From an uncultured Gammaproteobacteria bacterium (GTDB lineage: Bacteria > Pseudomonadota > Gammaproteobacteria > Chromatiales > Chromatiaceae), in the NCBI GenBank assembly GCA_937926265.1, contig CALAZS010000043.1, forward strand, positions 1 to 60,994: a stretch of DNA of 60,994 nucleotides, given 5' to 3'. The first letter of the stretch is position 1; each line of letters starts with the position of its first letter. Made by a program: the position numbers and the translations under genes. Of the stretch, positions 50,709-58,484 are shown piece by piece. The notes beneath the pieces were generated by a model. That model saw only the letters and a program-made list of their open reading frames with translations. It made no database searches and had not been told where the DNA came from.

Positions 50709-52520
50709 TTATTCCGCATGAAAACTGTCATAAATTTTCTGAGCCAGTTGCAGGCTAATACCATCGACCCTGGCTATATCCTCAACACCTGCCCTTTGCA
50801 ACTGTTGCAGACCACCAAACGCTTTTAACAGGTTCTGACGTCGCTTCGGACCAACACCCTCAATATCCTGCAGGGTTGAATTTTTGCGCGATTTTGCCCT
50901 TCTGTTTCTGTGGCCGGTAATGGCAAAGCGATGAGCCTCATCACGAATATGCTGAATCAGATGCAGCGCCGGAGAATTTTCAGCGATGATGAGAGGCTGT
51001 GGCTGATCAATCAGAAATAACTGTTCCATGCCTGGCTTTCTGTCCGGACCCTTGGCAATACCCACCAGCATAATGCCACTTACGGCCAATTCCTGTAATA
51101 CGGCCGCCGCCGCATTGAGCTGGCCCTTGCCACCATCGATAAAAAGGATATCAGGTTCAACTTCATCACCTGACTTGATTTTTTGATAACGTCGTTTAAG
51201 CGCCTGATCCATGGCAGCATAGTCATCACCGGCTGTTATGCCTTCGATATTAAATCGCCGGTAATCTGCTTTTCTCGGCCCTTCCTGGTCAAATACGACG
51301 CAGGATGCCACGGTCAGTTCACCGGATGTATGACTGATATCAAAACACTCCATGCGATTGGGCAGTTCATCCAGGCCAAGAGCAGTCTGCAGTGTCTCAA
51401 TTCTTTGTTGTGCCGCGGCATTACCGGAGAGTTTGGCCTGAAGCGTAATACGTGCATTTGTTTCGGCCATTTTAAGCCATCGGGAACGCTCAGAACGCAC
51501 ACTGGAACGAATTTGTACTTTACGGCCGGCCTGGTCAGTCAGTACCTGCTGTAACAGCTCAATATCTTCAGGTTTCTCGTTGACGAGAATTTCAGCCGGC
51601 GTCATTCTGTCGATGTAGTAGCGGGAAATGAACGCAGACAACAGGGAACTTATCGATGAATCTGCAGGGGCCTTTGGAAAGTAATGCTTGTTTCCCAGGT
51701 TTCTGCCAGAGCGAATGAAAAACTGCTGAATGCAGGCCACACCCTCTTCATAAGCACAGGCCAGGATATCAAGGTCACCAGCCTCACCGGAAACATACTG
51801 TTTTTCGATGACGGCCCGCAGCGCTGAAATCTGGTCCCTGATCCTGGCTGCTTCCTCAAATGCCAGGACACTCGAAGCCTTATCCATACGCTTCATCAAC
51901 AGATCAATAACGCTGCTGGTTTTGCCTTGTAGAAACAATTCCGTGTCCTGCACATGCTGCGCATACTGTTCGAGTGTCACTTCATTGGTGCAAGGGGCAC
52001 TGCAACGCTTGATTTGAAACTGCAGACAAGGCCGGGAGCGGTTTTGAAAAAAACTATTCTCACATTGCCTGACCGGAAACAGTTTCTGTAACAAATGCAG
52101 CGTTTCACGCACAGCCCCGGCACTGGGATAAGGCCCGAAGTATCTACCCCTGCCTTTCTTTGCACCACGATGAAAAGACAGCATTGGAAACTCATCATCC
52201 GACAGGTAAATATACGGGTAACTTTTATCATCCCTGAGCAGAATGTTATAACGCGGGCTAAGTTCCTTGATCAGGTTATTTTCAAGTAACAGCGCCTCGG
52301 CTTCGGTATGGGTAACAATGATTTCGATGTGATGGATCTGCGCAACCATGTGTTGGATGCGCTTGTTGTGCGAACGCGAGAAATAGCTGCTGACACGCCG
52401 CTTCAAGTCCTTTGCCTTGCCGACATACAGCACCACATCCCTGTCATCGATCATGCGATACACACCGGGAGCGTGGGTCAGTGTTTTCAGAAAGGCTTTT
52501 GAATCGAAACTTTCAGGCAT
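50709..52520 (-). CDS. uvrC: UvrABC excinuclease subunit C
   Basis: A 603-residue nuclease with the GIY-YIG domain (APGVYRMIDDRDVVLYVGKA, about 16-35), a UVR motif (SSVLAFEEAARIRDQI), the RNase H-like second nuclease (MECFDISHTSGE) and a C-terminal helix-hairpin-helix pair (DIEGVGPKRRQNLLKAFGG). It makes both incisions in nucleotide excision repair. The usual uvrY-uvrC adjacency is broken here by a uracil-DNA glycosylase gene and a structured repeat. Confidence 0.97.
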   Translation of the reverse strand: MPESFDSKAFLKTLTHAPGVYRMIDDRDVVLYVGKAKDLKRRVSSYFSRSHNKRIQHMVAQIHHIEIIVTHTEAEALLLENNLIKELSPRYNILLRDDKSYPYIYLSDDEFPMLSFHRGAKKGRGRYFGPYPSAGAVRETLHLLQKLFPVRQCENSFFQNRSRPCLQFQIKRCSAPCTNEVTLEQYAQHVQDTELFLQGKTSSVIDLLMKRMDKASSVLAFEEAARIRDQISALRAVIEKQYVSGEAGDLDILACAYEEGVACIQQFFIRSGRNLGNKHYFPKAPADSSISSLLSAFISRYYIDRMTPAEILVNEKPEDIELLQQVLTDQAGRKVQIRSSVRSERSRWLKMAETNARITLQAKLSGNAAAQQRIETLQTALGLDELPNRMECFDISHTSGELTVASCVVFDQEGPRKADYRRFNIEGITAGDDYAAMDQALKRRYQKIKSGDEVEPDILFIDGGKGQLNAAAAVLQELAVSGIMLVGIAKGPDRKPGMEQLFLIDQPQPLIIAENSPALHLIQHIRDEAHRFAITGHRNRRAKSRKNSTLQDIEGVGPKRRQNLLKAFGGLQQLQRAGVEDIARVDGISLQLAQKIYDSFHAE

Positions 52521-52533
52521 ATTTTATAATTTA

Positions 52534-52639
52534 CAAGGTGGCAGTTGATTCTCCAAGAAGTGTCTGAGTCATGGATGACGAAGCCAAGCCAGCATGGATG
52601 CTTTTACGGCGTCTTCTTGGAGAATCAACTGTCACCTTG
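52534..52639 (+). repeat. Three-stem intergenic element, copy 6
   Basis: Forward-oriented copy between uvrC and the uracil-DNA glycosylase gene. The arms at 52534-52560 and 52613-52639 are complementary at 26 of 27 positions, the best in the family. Hairpin 1 is GTC-ATGGAT-GAC-type (TCATGGATGA) and hairpin 2 is AGC-ATGGAT-GCT. The core ends TTTACGGCGTC. It starts 14 bases upstream of the uvrC start codon, inside its leader. Confidence 0.93.
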
Positions 52640-52661
52640 AAATAGTGAAAAGCACTAGTCA

Positions 52662-53324
52662 TCAGCTTGTTGCTTTCAATATCTCCCGGGCCAGCTGAAA
52701 AACCTGCTTAAACATCTCCGGCGTTAATCGCTTCGTCTGCGTGTTGTAGCGGCTGCAGTGATAGGAATCGATCAAAAAATAATCACCAGGTAAATCATGT
52801 TCAGCGGCATGGCCAAACTTATAGGAGGAAAGCTTCAGACCCAAAGCCTTTAAGATGGCATTATGTGCAATGGAACCCAGGGCAATCAGAATTTTATTGC
52901 CAGACAGACTTGATAATTCAGCCTGCAGAAAATTATTACATTGGTTAATCTCAGCGCCGGTAGGTTTGTTTTGCGGCGGCAGACATTTAACCGCATTGGT
53001 AATTCGACAATTTATCAGCTCAAGGCCGTCATCAGATTTTTCTGATTCAGGCTGGTTACTGAAACCAGTTTCAAACAGCGTTTCGTATAGCAGAACCCCG
53101 GCATAATCACCGGTAAACGGTCTGCCTGTTGCATTGGCTCCATGCATTCCCGGGGCAAGCCCCACGATCAAAACTTTAGGCGCCACATCACCAAAAGGTG
53201 CAACCGGCCGGCAATGATAATCCGGGTACTGTTTTTTTGTGTCAGAAAGAAATTCAGCCAAACGCGGACATGCCTGGCAATTGATATCGAACTGCTCGAT
53301 GGGTAGCTTTTTGGAAGGTTTCAT
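52662..53324 (-). CDS. Uracil-DNA glycosylase, family 5 (UDGb) type
   Basis: A 220-residue protein with motif A GLAPGMHGANATGRPFTGD (near residues 75-93) and motif B HCSRYNTQTKRLT, the family 5 pattern. Four cysteines (CQAC near 17-20, and others in CRITNAVKC) may hold a 4Fe-4S cluster as in related families. It removes uracil, and often hypoxanthine, from DNA. It is inserted between uvrY and uvrC with no gap to uvrY. Confidence 0.88.
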   Translation of the reverse strand: MKPSKKLPIEQFDINCQACPRLAEFLSDTKKQYPDYHCRPVAPFGDVAPKVLIVGLAPGMHGANATGRPFTGDYAGVLLYETLFETGFSNQPESEKSDDGLELINCRITNAVKCLPPQNKPTGAEINQCNNFLQAELSSLSGNKILIALGSIAHNAILKALGLKLSSYKFGHAAEHDLPGDYFLIDSYHCSRYNTQTKRLTPEMFKQVFQLAREILKATS

Positions 53325-53972
53325 TTACTCGTTGATGATGCCATAACGAATTGCAAGGCGAATTAACTCGACATCATTGGATATTTCCAGTTTTTCAAAA
53401 ATCCGATGCCGGTATGTACTGATTGTCTTTGGGCTTAAAAACAGGCTGTCACAGATTTTCTGGTTGGATTGCCCCTGAGTAATCATCATCATGATTTGCA
53501 TTTCACGTTCAGACAAGGCAGCAAGCGGTGTTTTATCCGACAATGGCTCTGATTTGTTTGCTTCGGCCTTTTTTAAAATATCTTCAGTCAAAAACTGTTT
53601 ACCCGCCATGACTGAATTAATCGCCTTGAACATTTCACTGGCATCGCAACCTTTGGTTACATACCCACTGGCCCCGGCCTTGATCAACTGCGCTGGAAAC
53701 GGTGCCTCCTGAAGTGCCGTTACTGCAATCACTTTTATATCCGGGTATTTTTTGTGAATACGCTTGGTCGCTTCCATGCCTCCAATGCCGGGCATGTTGA
53801 TATCCATTAATACAACATCTGGTTGAGGGTCGGCCTCCTGCAGATAATCGAGTGATTCTTCACCCGAACTGCTTTCAGCCACAACCTCGTATCCCGGGTT
53901 TGCATCCAGAATGGTTTTCAGACCGGTTCTCACCAGGTCATGATCATCAACGAGCAGAATTTTGATCTTCAA
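53325..53972 (-). CDS. uvrY: UvrY/GacA-family response regulator
   Basis: 215 residues: a receiver domain with acidic pocket VDDHD, phospho-acceptor Asp in VVLMDINMPG and Lys in ASGYVTKGCD, then a LuxR/FixJ helix-turn-helix (LSEREMQIMMMITQGQSNQKI ... KTISTYRHRIFEKL; quoted in part). GacA-type regulators, driven by a BarA/GacS kinase, switch on Csr/Rsm small RNAs and lifestyle genes. No such kinase or RNA is in the window. Confidence 0.92.
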   Translation of the reverse strand: MKIKILLVDDHDLVRTGLKTILDANPGYEVVAESSSGEESLDYLQEADPQPDVVLMDINMPGIGGMEATKRIHKKYPDIKVIAVTALQEAPFPAQLIKAGASGYVTKGCDASEMFKAINSVMAGKQFLTEDILKKAEANKSEPLSDKTPLAALSEREMQIMMMITQGQSNQKICDSLFLSPKTISTYRHRIFEKLEISNDVELIRLAIRYGIINE

Positions 53973-54046
53973 GTGGAAATATCGATTATTGTTTTAGAAA
54001 TTAAACGGCAATAAAACCATGATTGGCAATGTTTTACCATATTCAG

Positions 54047-54107
54047 ATTATGCCCTGCTGATTCTTTGTGCTGGATCCCCGCTTGCGCGGGGATGACATG
54101 GCATAAT
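54047..54107. repeat. GC-rich hairpin nested in an 8-base inverted repeat
   Basis: ATCCCCGC-TTGC-GCGGGGAT (54075-54094) is a perfect 8-pair hairpin, part of the CTGGATCCCCGC..GCGGGGATGAC type of repeat common in proteobacteria. It is enclosed by ATTATGCC (54047-54054) and GGCATAAT (54100-54107), a perfect outer inverted repeat. It lies between ppk and uvrY and may also act as a terminator for ppk. Confidence 0.65.
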
Positions 54108-54132
54108 TGACAGGAGCTTCCTTAGCTCATAA

Positions 54133-56316
54133 TTATAGATTTCTTCCCTGCACCTTGATCTTGGTTCTGGCTTTCTGGGCTTTGCGTGCCTTTTTGGCGC
54201 GTTTTTCAGCCATTCTGATCATACTTTCCTGGCTGCCTACCTCTTCCTCTTTATTTGCAGGCTGATATTGAACATAGGTGCCATCAGATTGCATTTCCCA
54301 GGCAGAACGGCGATCGTTAAGCTGGGTATCAAGAATGACACGCAGTTCAGCCATTAATGATTCGGTATCTACAGGGGTTACCACTTCAACCCGGGATTCC
54401 AGATTACGTTTCATGCTGTCTGCAGAGCCAATAAAATATTCTTCTTCACCACCATTCTGGAAATAATAGATGCGGGTGTGTTCCAGAAACCGGCCGACAA
54501 TACTGATGACCCGGGCAGATTCTGAAACCCCGGGAATTCCGGGACGCAGCCGGCAGGTATCCCGGATAATCAAATCAACTTTTACACCATCACGCGCAGC
54601 CTGGTACAAGGCACGTGTAATATCGAAATCTTCGAGCGCATTCATTTTAAACTGGATTAGACCCGGCTTTTCATCAGAGTGCAGTTGACGTTCGCGCTCA
54701 ATTTTTGCGAGCAACGCCTTCTTAAGCGCTTTTGGTGATGTCAGCAGTTTCTGATAAGTCCTTAACTGGTAACCGGTTGTCAGGTAGTTGAATAACTCGG
54801 TGGCATCCTGTCCGAGTTTTTCATCATTAGTTAGCACACCCAGATCAGAATACAAACGTGCTGTACCGGCATGATAGTTTCCGGTGCCAATGTGCAGGTA
54901 TCTTTTCAGGCCTTTAAAATCATTGCGAACCACCAGAATAATTTTTGAATGTGTTTTAAAGCCAATGACACCATAAGTTACGTGAATACCGGCTTCCTCC
55001 ATTCTGGTTGCCCAGCGTATGTTTGCGGCTTCGTCGAAACGTGCTTTCAATTCAACCACGACGGCCACCTGTTTGCCATTCCGGGCGGCACGAACCAGGT
55101 AATCAACCACCTTGGTATCATCCGAGGTACGGTAAAGCGTCATTTTGATCGCACGAACCTTCGGATCCTGGCTGGCTTCTTTCAGAAAACGCTCGACCGA
55201 GGTACCGAATGACTCGTAAGGATGTTGCAACAGGAAAGGGCCCCGTTCCCGTATTTCATGGAAGATGTTTTTCGAATCCTTGAGCTGCACATGATCAATA
55301 GGATGATGCGGCTCATCATGCAACTCTGGAAAGTCCAGCCCGACAATCTGAAACAAATCGCGCATTGCCATCAGGCATTCACTGACCGGGAAAACATCCT
55401 GCTCCTCGTTGAGCTTAAGTTCGGCCGCCAGCATGCCGCTGTGCAGAGGATCCATGTTTTCGACCACCTCGAGACGTACAATCGGTGCAAAACGACGATC
55501 CCTGAGTTCAGATTCGATCAATGAAAGCAAATCATCAGCATGTTCTTCGTTGCGCTCGGTGTTGGCATTTCTTGTTACACGGAATTTTTCACAGCTTAAA
55601 ATCTCCATGCCCGGTAAAAGCATATCAAGGTTATGTTCCATGATTTCTTCAAGTGCAATAAAAGCATTACGATCCGGTAGCTGCACGAAACGTTTGATAC
55701 CGGCACCAACCGGAACCTTGATGCGGGTCAGAGCCGTTTTATTACGCTCGGGGTATTTCACATGAACCAACAGGTTCAACGACAGGTTTGAGATGAATGG
55801 AAAAGGATGAGCCGGATCGATGGATTGTGGCGTTACCAGCGGGAAAATATTGTCGTAATAGTATTCACGCACATAGGATTTATCGGCTTCTTCCAATTCC
55901 TCGTAATTGAGTATTTCAATTCCATGTTCTTTCAAGCCGGCCAGCACTATCTGCAGAAACATTTTCTTCTGGTCCAGCAATTCATGCACGATTTCGTAGG
56001 AATCGCTAATCTGTTCTTTAGGTGTTCTGCCATCAACTGTTTTCGAGGAAATACCTGCCCCAACCTGTTGCTTCAAACCACCGATACGTTTCATAAAGAA
56101 CTCATCGAGGTTGGCACTGACGATAGCGATAAACTTTAACCTTTCCAGCAGTGGGTTACGTTCATCCTCAGCCTCATGCAGGACACGACGGTTAAATTCC
56201 AGCCAGGTTAACTCGCGATTTAAAAAGTATTCGGGTGAATCCAGGTTCAGTTGGTTATCGTTAGCTGGTTCAGTAAGCATTTTTTCATCTTCTGAAATAA
56301 CGGTATCGGTTTTCAT
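54133..56316 (-). CDS. ppk: Polyphosphate kinase 1
   Basis: A 727-residue PPK1 with the N-terminal domain LNRELTWLEFNRRVL, the histidines of the active site in VTYGVIGFKTHSKIILV (autophosphorylated His) and LHIGTGNYHAGTARLYSD, and a basic C-terminal tail (EKRAKKARKAQKARTKIKVQ). It reversibly makes polyphosphate from ATP. The tail is more Lys/Arg-rich than usual and may help bind polyphosphate or membranes. No ppx gene is adjacent. Confidence 0.96.
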   Translation of the reverse strand: MKTDTVISEDEKMLTEPANDNQLNLDSPEYFLNRELTWLEFNRRVLHEAEDERNPLLERLKFIAIVSANLDEFFMKRIGGLKQQVGAGISSKTVDGRTPKEQISDSYEIVHELLDQKKMFLQIVLAGLKEHGIEILNYEELEEADKSYVREYYYDNIFPLVTPQSIDPAHPFPFISNLSLNLLVHVKYPERNKTALTRIKVPVGAGIKRFVQLPDRNAFIALEEIMEHNLDMLLPGMEILSCEKFRVTRNANTERNEEHADDLLSLIESELRDRRFAPIVRLEVVENMDPLHSGMLAAELKLNEEQDVFPVSECLMAMRDLFQIVGLDFPELHDEPHHPIDHVQLKDSKNIFHEIRERGPFLLQHPYESFGTSVERFLKEASQDPKVRAIKMTLYRTSDDTKVVDYLVRAARNGKQVAVVVELKARFDEAANIRWATRMEEAGIHVTYGVIGFKTHSKIILVVRNDFKGLKRYLHIGTGNYHAGTARLYSDLGVLTNDEKLGQDATELFNYLTTGYQLRTYQKLLTSPKALKKALLAKIERERQLHSDEKPGLIQFKMNALEDFDITRALYQAARDGVKVDLIIRDTCRLRPGIPGVSESARVISIVGRFLEHTRIYYFQNGGEEEYFIGSADSMKRNLESRVEVVTPVDTESLMAELRVILDTQLNDRRSAWEMQSDGTYVQYQPANKEEEVGSQESMIRMAEKRAKKARKAQKARTKIKVQGRNL

Positions 56317-56385
56317 TGTTTTCTCTATTTGAAAATAGTATCGGGAAATATATTAATTGTACGACAGCAGTGTGACAAAAGCGCT

Positions 56386-56712
56386 TCAGACTTTTACATC
56401 TATGCCAAGCACATCACTTAAGTATGCTTTCTGGGTATCACCCTGGTTTTCTTCGTAGGCAGAAATTGCCCTGCTTTCATAAGCCGGCAACTGCTCACGG
56501 TAGAGATTTGAGCCATTTTTCTGGTTGGAGTTTCTGTCTTCAAGTTGATTCCTGGCTGACTGTTTTTCCGCGTCGGTGACTGTTTTGGTAAGAACCTGGG
56601 CGGCTGCCTGTTGCTGTTCAGCCAGGCGCAGAAAATCCTTCGAGGAAGATGACGACTGATCTCCCAGAATCGTTGGTACTAGCGCATTGGCCGGGCTAAA
56701 GCTGATATCCAT
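56386..56712 (-). CDS. Conserved hypothetical protein, Gln/Ser-rich
   Basis: A 108-residue hydrophilic protein with no signal peptide or membrane span. The middle is Gln/Asn/Glu-rich and probably helical (LRLAEQQQAAAQVLTKTV). The end, SRAISAYEENQGDTQKAYLS followed by DVLGIDVKV, resembles a short C-terminal motif seen in hypothetical proteins of other gammaproteobacteria. No function can be given. It lies 69 bases upstream of ppk in the same direction. Confidence 0.6.
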   Translation of the reverse strand: MDISFSPANALVPTILGDQSSSSSKDFLRLAEQQQAAAQVLTKTVTDAEKQSARNQLEDRNSNQKNGSNLYREQLPAYESRAISAYEENQGDTQKAYLSDVLGIDVKV

Positions 56713-56808
56713 GGATAATTACAGGTTAAACCAAGTTATACTCGGGCAACAATAAATTATAGACCAGATTTTGGAAGGTGTTTGCCAGCCAGAATATCAG
56801 GCTGATTG

Positions 56809-57153
56809 TCAGCCTGGCGGCCATTGCATACGGCGACCACCGAGCAGGTGCAGATGGATGTGAAAAACGGTTTGTCCGGCTTGTTCGTTACAGTTCATCA
56901 CCGTCCTGTAACCGTCATCTGACAGCCCTTCATCAGCTGCAATCTGCTTGGCAGCCAGGTACATTTCTCCCACCAGTGCCTTATCCTCTTCCTGAAGGTC
57001 GTTTATGGTGGAAATGTGTTTTTTGGGAATCACCAGCACGTGAGTCGGCGCCTGGGGATTGAGATCCCGAAACCCGATAACATGGTCATTTTCGAAGACT
57101 TTTTCAGCTGGAATGTCCCCGGAAACGATTTTGCAGAAAATGCAGTCACTCAT
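56809..57153 (-). CDS. hinT: HIT-family nucleotide hydrolase (HinT)
   Basis: About 114 residues with the N-terminal CIFCKIVSGDIPAE, GFRDLNPQAPTHVLVIPKKH and the histidine triad HIHLHLLGG. HinT proteins cleave AMP-lysine and similar phosphoramidates. The start is ATG 57153, with CAGGAG upstream; the longer open frame to 57303 runs through structured element copy 7 and is not coding. Confidence 0.94.
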   Translation of the reverse strand: MSDCIFCKIVSGDIPAEKVFENDHVIGFRDLNPQAPTHVLVIPKKHISTINDLQEEDKALVGEMYLAAKQIAADEGLSDDGYRTVMNCNEQAGQTVFHIHLHLLGGRRMQWPPG

Positions 57154-57171
57154 TCTAATCTCCTGTAAATT

Positions 57172-57278
57172 AAAGCTGGTCGATGACTTTTTTCTGATGA
57201 CGCATAAACCCATCCATGGGGCTTGACTGCCGCATCCCTGCGGCAGACACATCAGAAAAAAGCATTCTGACCAGCTTT
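57172..57278 (-). repeat. Three-stem intergenic element, copy 7
   Basis: Reverse-oriented copy just upstream of hinT. The arms at 57172-57199 and 57250-57278 match at both ends (AAAGCTGGTC and TTTTTTCTGATG), with a mismatched patch between. Hairpin 1 is CTGCCGC-ATCCCT-GCGGCAG (7 pairs) and hairpin 2 is CCC-ATCCAT-GGG. Confidence 0.9.
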
Positions 57279-57303
57279 CAATAATAACTGTGAATTTGAT
57301 CAA

Positions 57304-57410
57304 ACTGGTGCCTGGTCTTTTTCAAAGAAGTGTCTGAGTCATGGATGACGAAGCCGAGCCTGCATGGATGCATTCACGGCGTCTTCTTTGAAAAATGACC
57401 AGGGACCAGT
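57304..57410 (+). repeat. Three-stem intergenic element, copy 8
   Basis: Forward-oriented copy, 25 bases from copy 7 and head-to-head with it. The arms at 57304-57330 and 57383-57410 agree except for one mismatch and one extra base. Hairpin 1 is TC-ATGGAT-GA type and hairpin 2 is TGC-ATGGAT-GCA. Copies 7 and 8 fill most of the 289-base gap between recR and hinT. Confidence 0.92.
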
Positions 57411-57428
57411 CAAAATCCAGTAAAGTTC

Positions 57429-57456
57429 AGTACGACTGTCTGTTAGTACGACTGTC
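57429..57456 (-). repeat. Direct 12-mer repeat spanning the recR stop
   Basis: AGTACGACTGTC occurs at 57429-57440 and 57445-57456, a period of 16 bases. The recR stop lies between the copies, so the duplicated segment repeats the last codons of the gene in the downstream sequence. Confidence 0.7.
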
Positions 57457-58036
57457 GACCGGAAAAAGCATGAGCCAGCGTGCCGCCATCGACATACTCC
57501 AGCTCCCCACCCAACGGCACACCATGCGCAATGCGACTGGCTTTTACCTGGTATTTCCGGGCCAGGTCATTGATATAGCGAGCTGTCGCCTCGCCTTCAA
57601 CTGTGGTGTTTGTCGCCAGGATAATTTCCTTGATTTCTCCCTTGGCTAAACGCTCATCCAGCAAATCCATTCCAAGCTCATCAGGGCCGATACCATCAAG
57701 AGGTGACAAATGACCGCCCAGTACGAAATATAACCCGGTATAGTGGACAGCCTGCTCAATACTGACGACATCCGCTGGCGTCTCTACAATGCATAACGTG
57801 GTCTGATCCCTGCCCGGGTTTGAGCAGATTTTACAAAGTGGATCTTCAGTCAGGGTTTTGCACTGCTGACAATGACCAATCTTCTCAAGCGCTTCAGCCA
57901 TGACCTCGGCAAGTTTTTTTCCGCCTTCCCGATCACGTTCAAGCAGGTAAAAAGCCATGCGCTGTGCTGATTTTGGCCCAACACCGGGTAGACAGCGTAA
58001 TGCTTCCATTAATTGTCCAAGCAGGCTTTTGGACAT
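57443..58036 (-). CDS. recR: Recombination mediator protein RecR
   Basis: A 197-residue protein with a helix-hairpin-helix (LPGVGPKSAQRMAFYLLE), a four-Cys zinc site (CQQCKTLTEDPLCKIC), a Toprim domain (LCIVETPADVVSIEQ, ATNTTVEGEATARYI) and the Walker-B-like end. With RecO and RecF it loads RecA onto gapped DNA. It is the last gene of dnaX-ybaB-recR. Confidence 0.96.
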   Translation of the reverse strand: MSKSLLGQLMEALRCLPGVGPKSAQRMAFYLLERDREGGKKLAEVMAEALEKIGHCQQCKTLTEDPLCKICSNPGRDQTTLCIVETPADVVSIEQAVHYTGLYFVLGGHLSPLDGIGPDELGMDLLDERLAKGEIKEIILATNTTVEGEATARYINDLARKYQVKASRIAHGVPLGGELEYVDGGTLAHAFSGRQSY

Positions 58037-58079
58037 AACTGGTTCCGTAAAATTAAAGCTTATTCAAATCGTGTTTAGA

Positions 58080-58105
58080 ACGGTAATTTAAAACGGTAAT
58101 TTAAA
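58080..58105 (-). repeat. Perfect tandem 13-mer spanning the ybaB stop
   Basis: ACGGTAATTTAAA occurs twice without spacer (58080-58092 and 58093-58105). The ybaB stop codon (58088-58090) is inside the first copy, so the end of the coding sequence has been copied directly downstream. Confidence 0.8.
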
Positions 58106-58411
58106 ACCGGGAGGCAATGGCATCCCGGAGGTCGCAGAAGACATGCTCTCCTGGGTTTTCTCAGCAATTTTGTGCGCGGCATCGTTACAGGCTGCGGCAA
58201 TTAAATCTTCGAGCATTTCCTTATCATCTGACATCAGGCTTTCATCAATTTCAACTCTTGAAACTTCATGTTTGCCGTTCATAGTGACTTTAACCAGGCC
58301 TCCGCCTGCAGCACCCTGCACTTCTGCTCTTGCCAGTTCTTCCTGCGCTTTTTGCAGTTCTTCCTGCATTTTCTGCGCCTGTTTCATGATATTACCCAAA
58401 CCACCTTTCAT
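58088..58411 (-). CDS. ybaB: YbaB/EbfC nucleoid-associated protein
   Basis: A 107-residue protein with a helical N-terminus (MKQAQKMQEELQKAQEELA) and the family core VTMNGKHEVSRVEIDESLM. YbaB dimers bind DNA with little sequence preference. It sits between dnaX and recR, the almost universal arrangement. The C-terminus PPGFKLPF is typical. Confidence 0.96.
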   Translation of the reverse strand: MKGGLGNIMKQAQKMQEELQKAQEELARAEVQGAAGGGLVKVTMNGKHEVSRVEIDESLMSDDKEMLEDLIAAACNDAAHKIAEKTQESMSSATSGMPLPPGFKLPF

Positions 58412-58484
58412 AGGGTATGTCCTCTCAATTTGTCTAAAGTGAATTTCAGATTACCAGAAAAATTAATTAACAATCCAAATGTAT

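Noticed and set aside
57154..57303. N-terminal extension of hinT
   Set aside because: The extension is translated repeat DNA (element 7); the family-typical start is MSDCIFCK with CAGGAG upstream.
2235..57410. Integron attC sites, classic REP/BIME or a CRISPR array
   Set aside because: The elements are dispersed, lack the attC core GTTRRRY and the REP GTAG tetranucleotide, and no integrase, RAYT or cas gene is visible.
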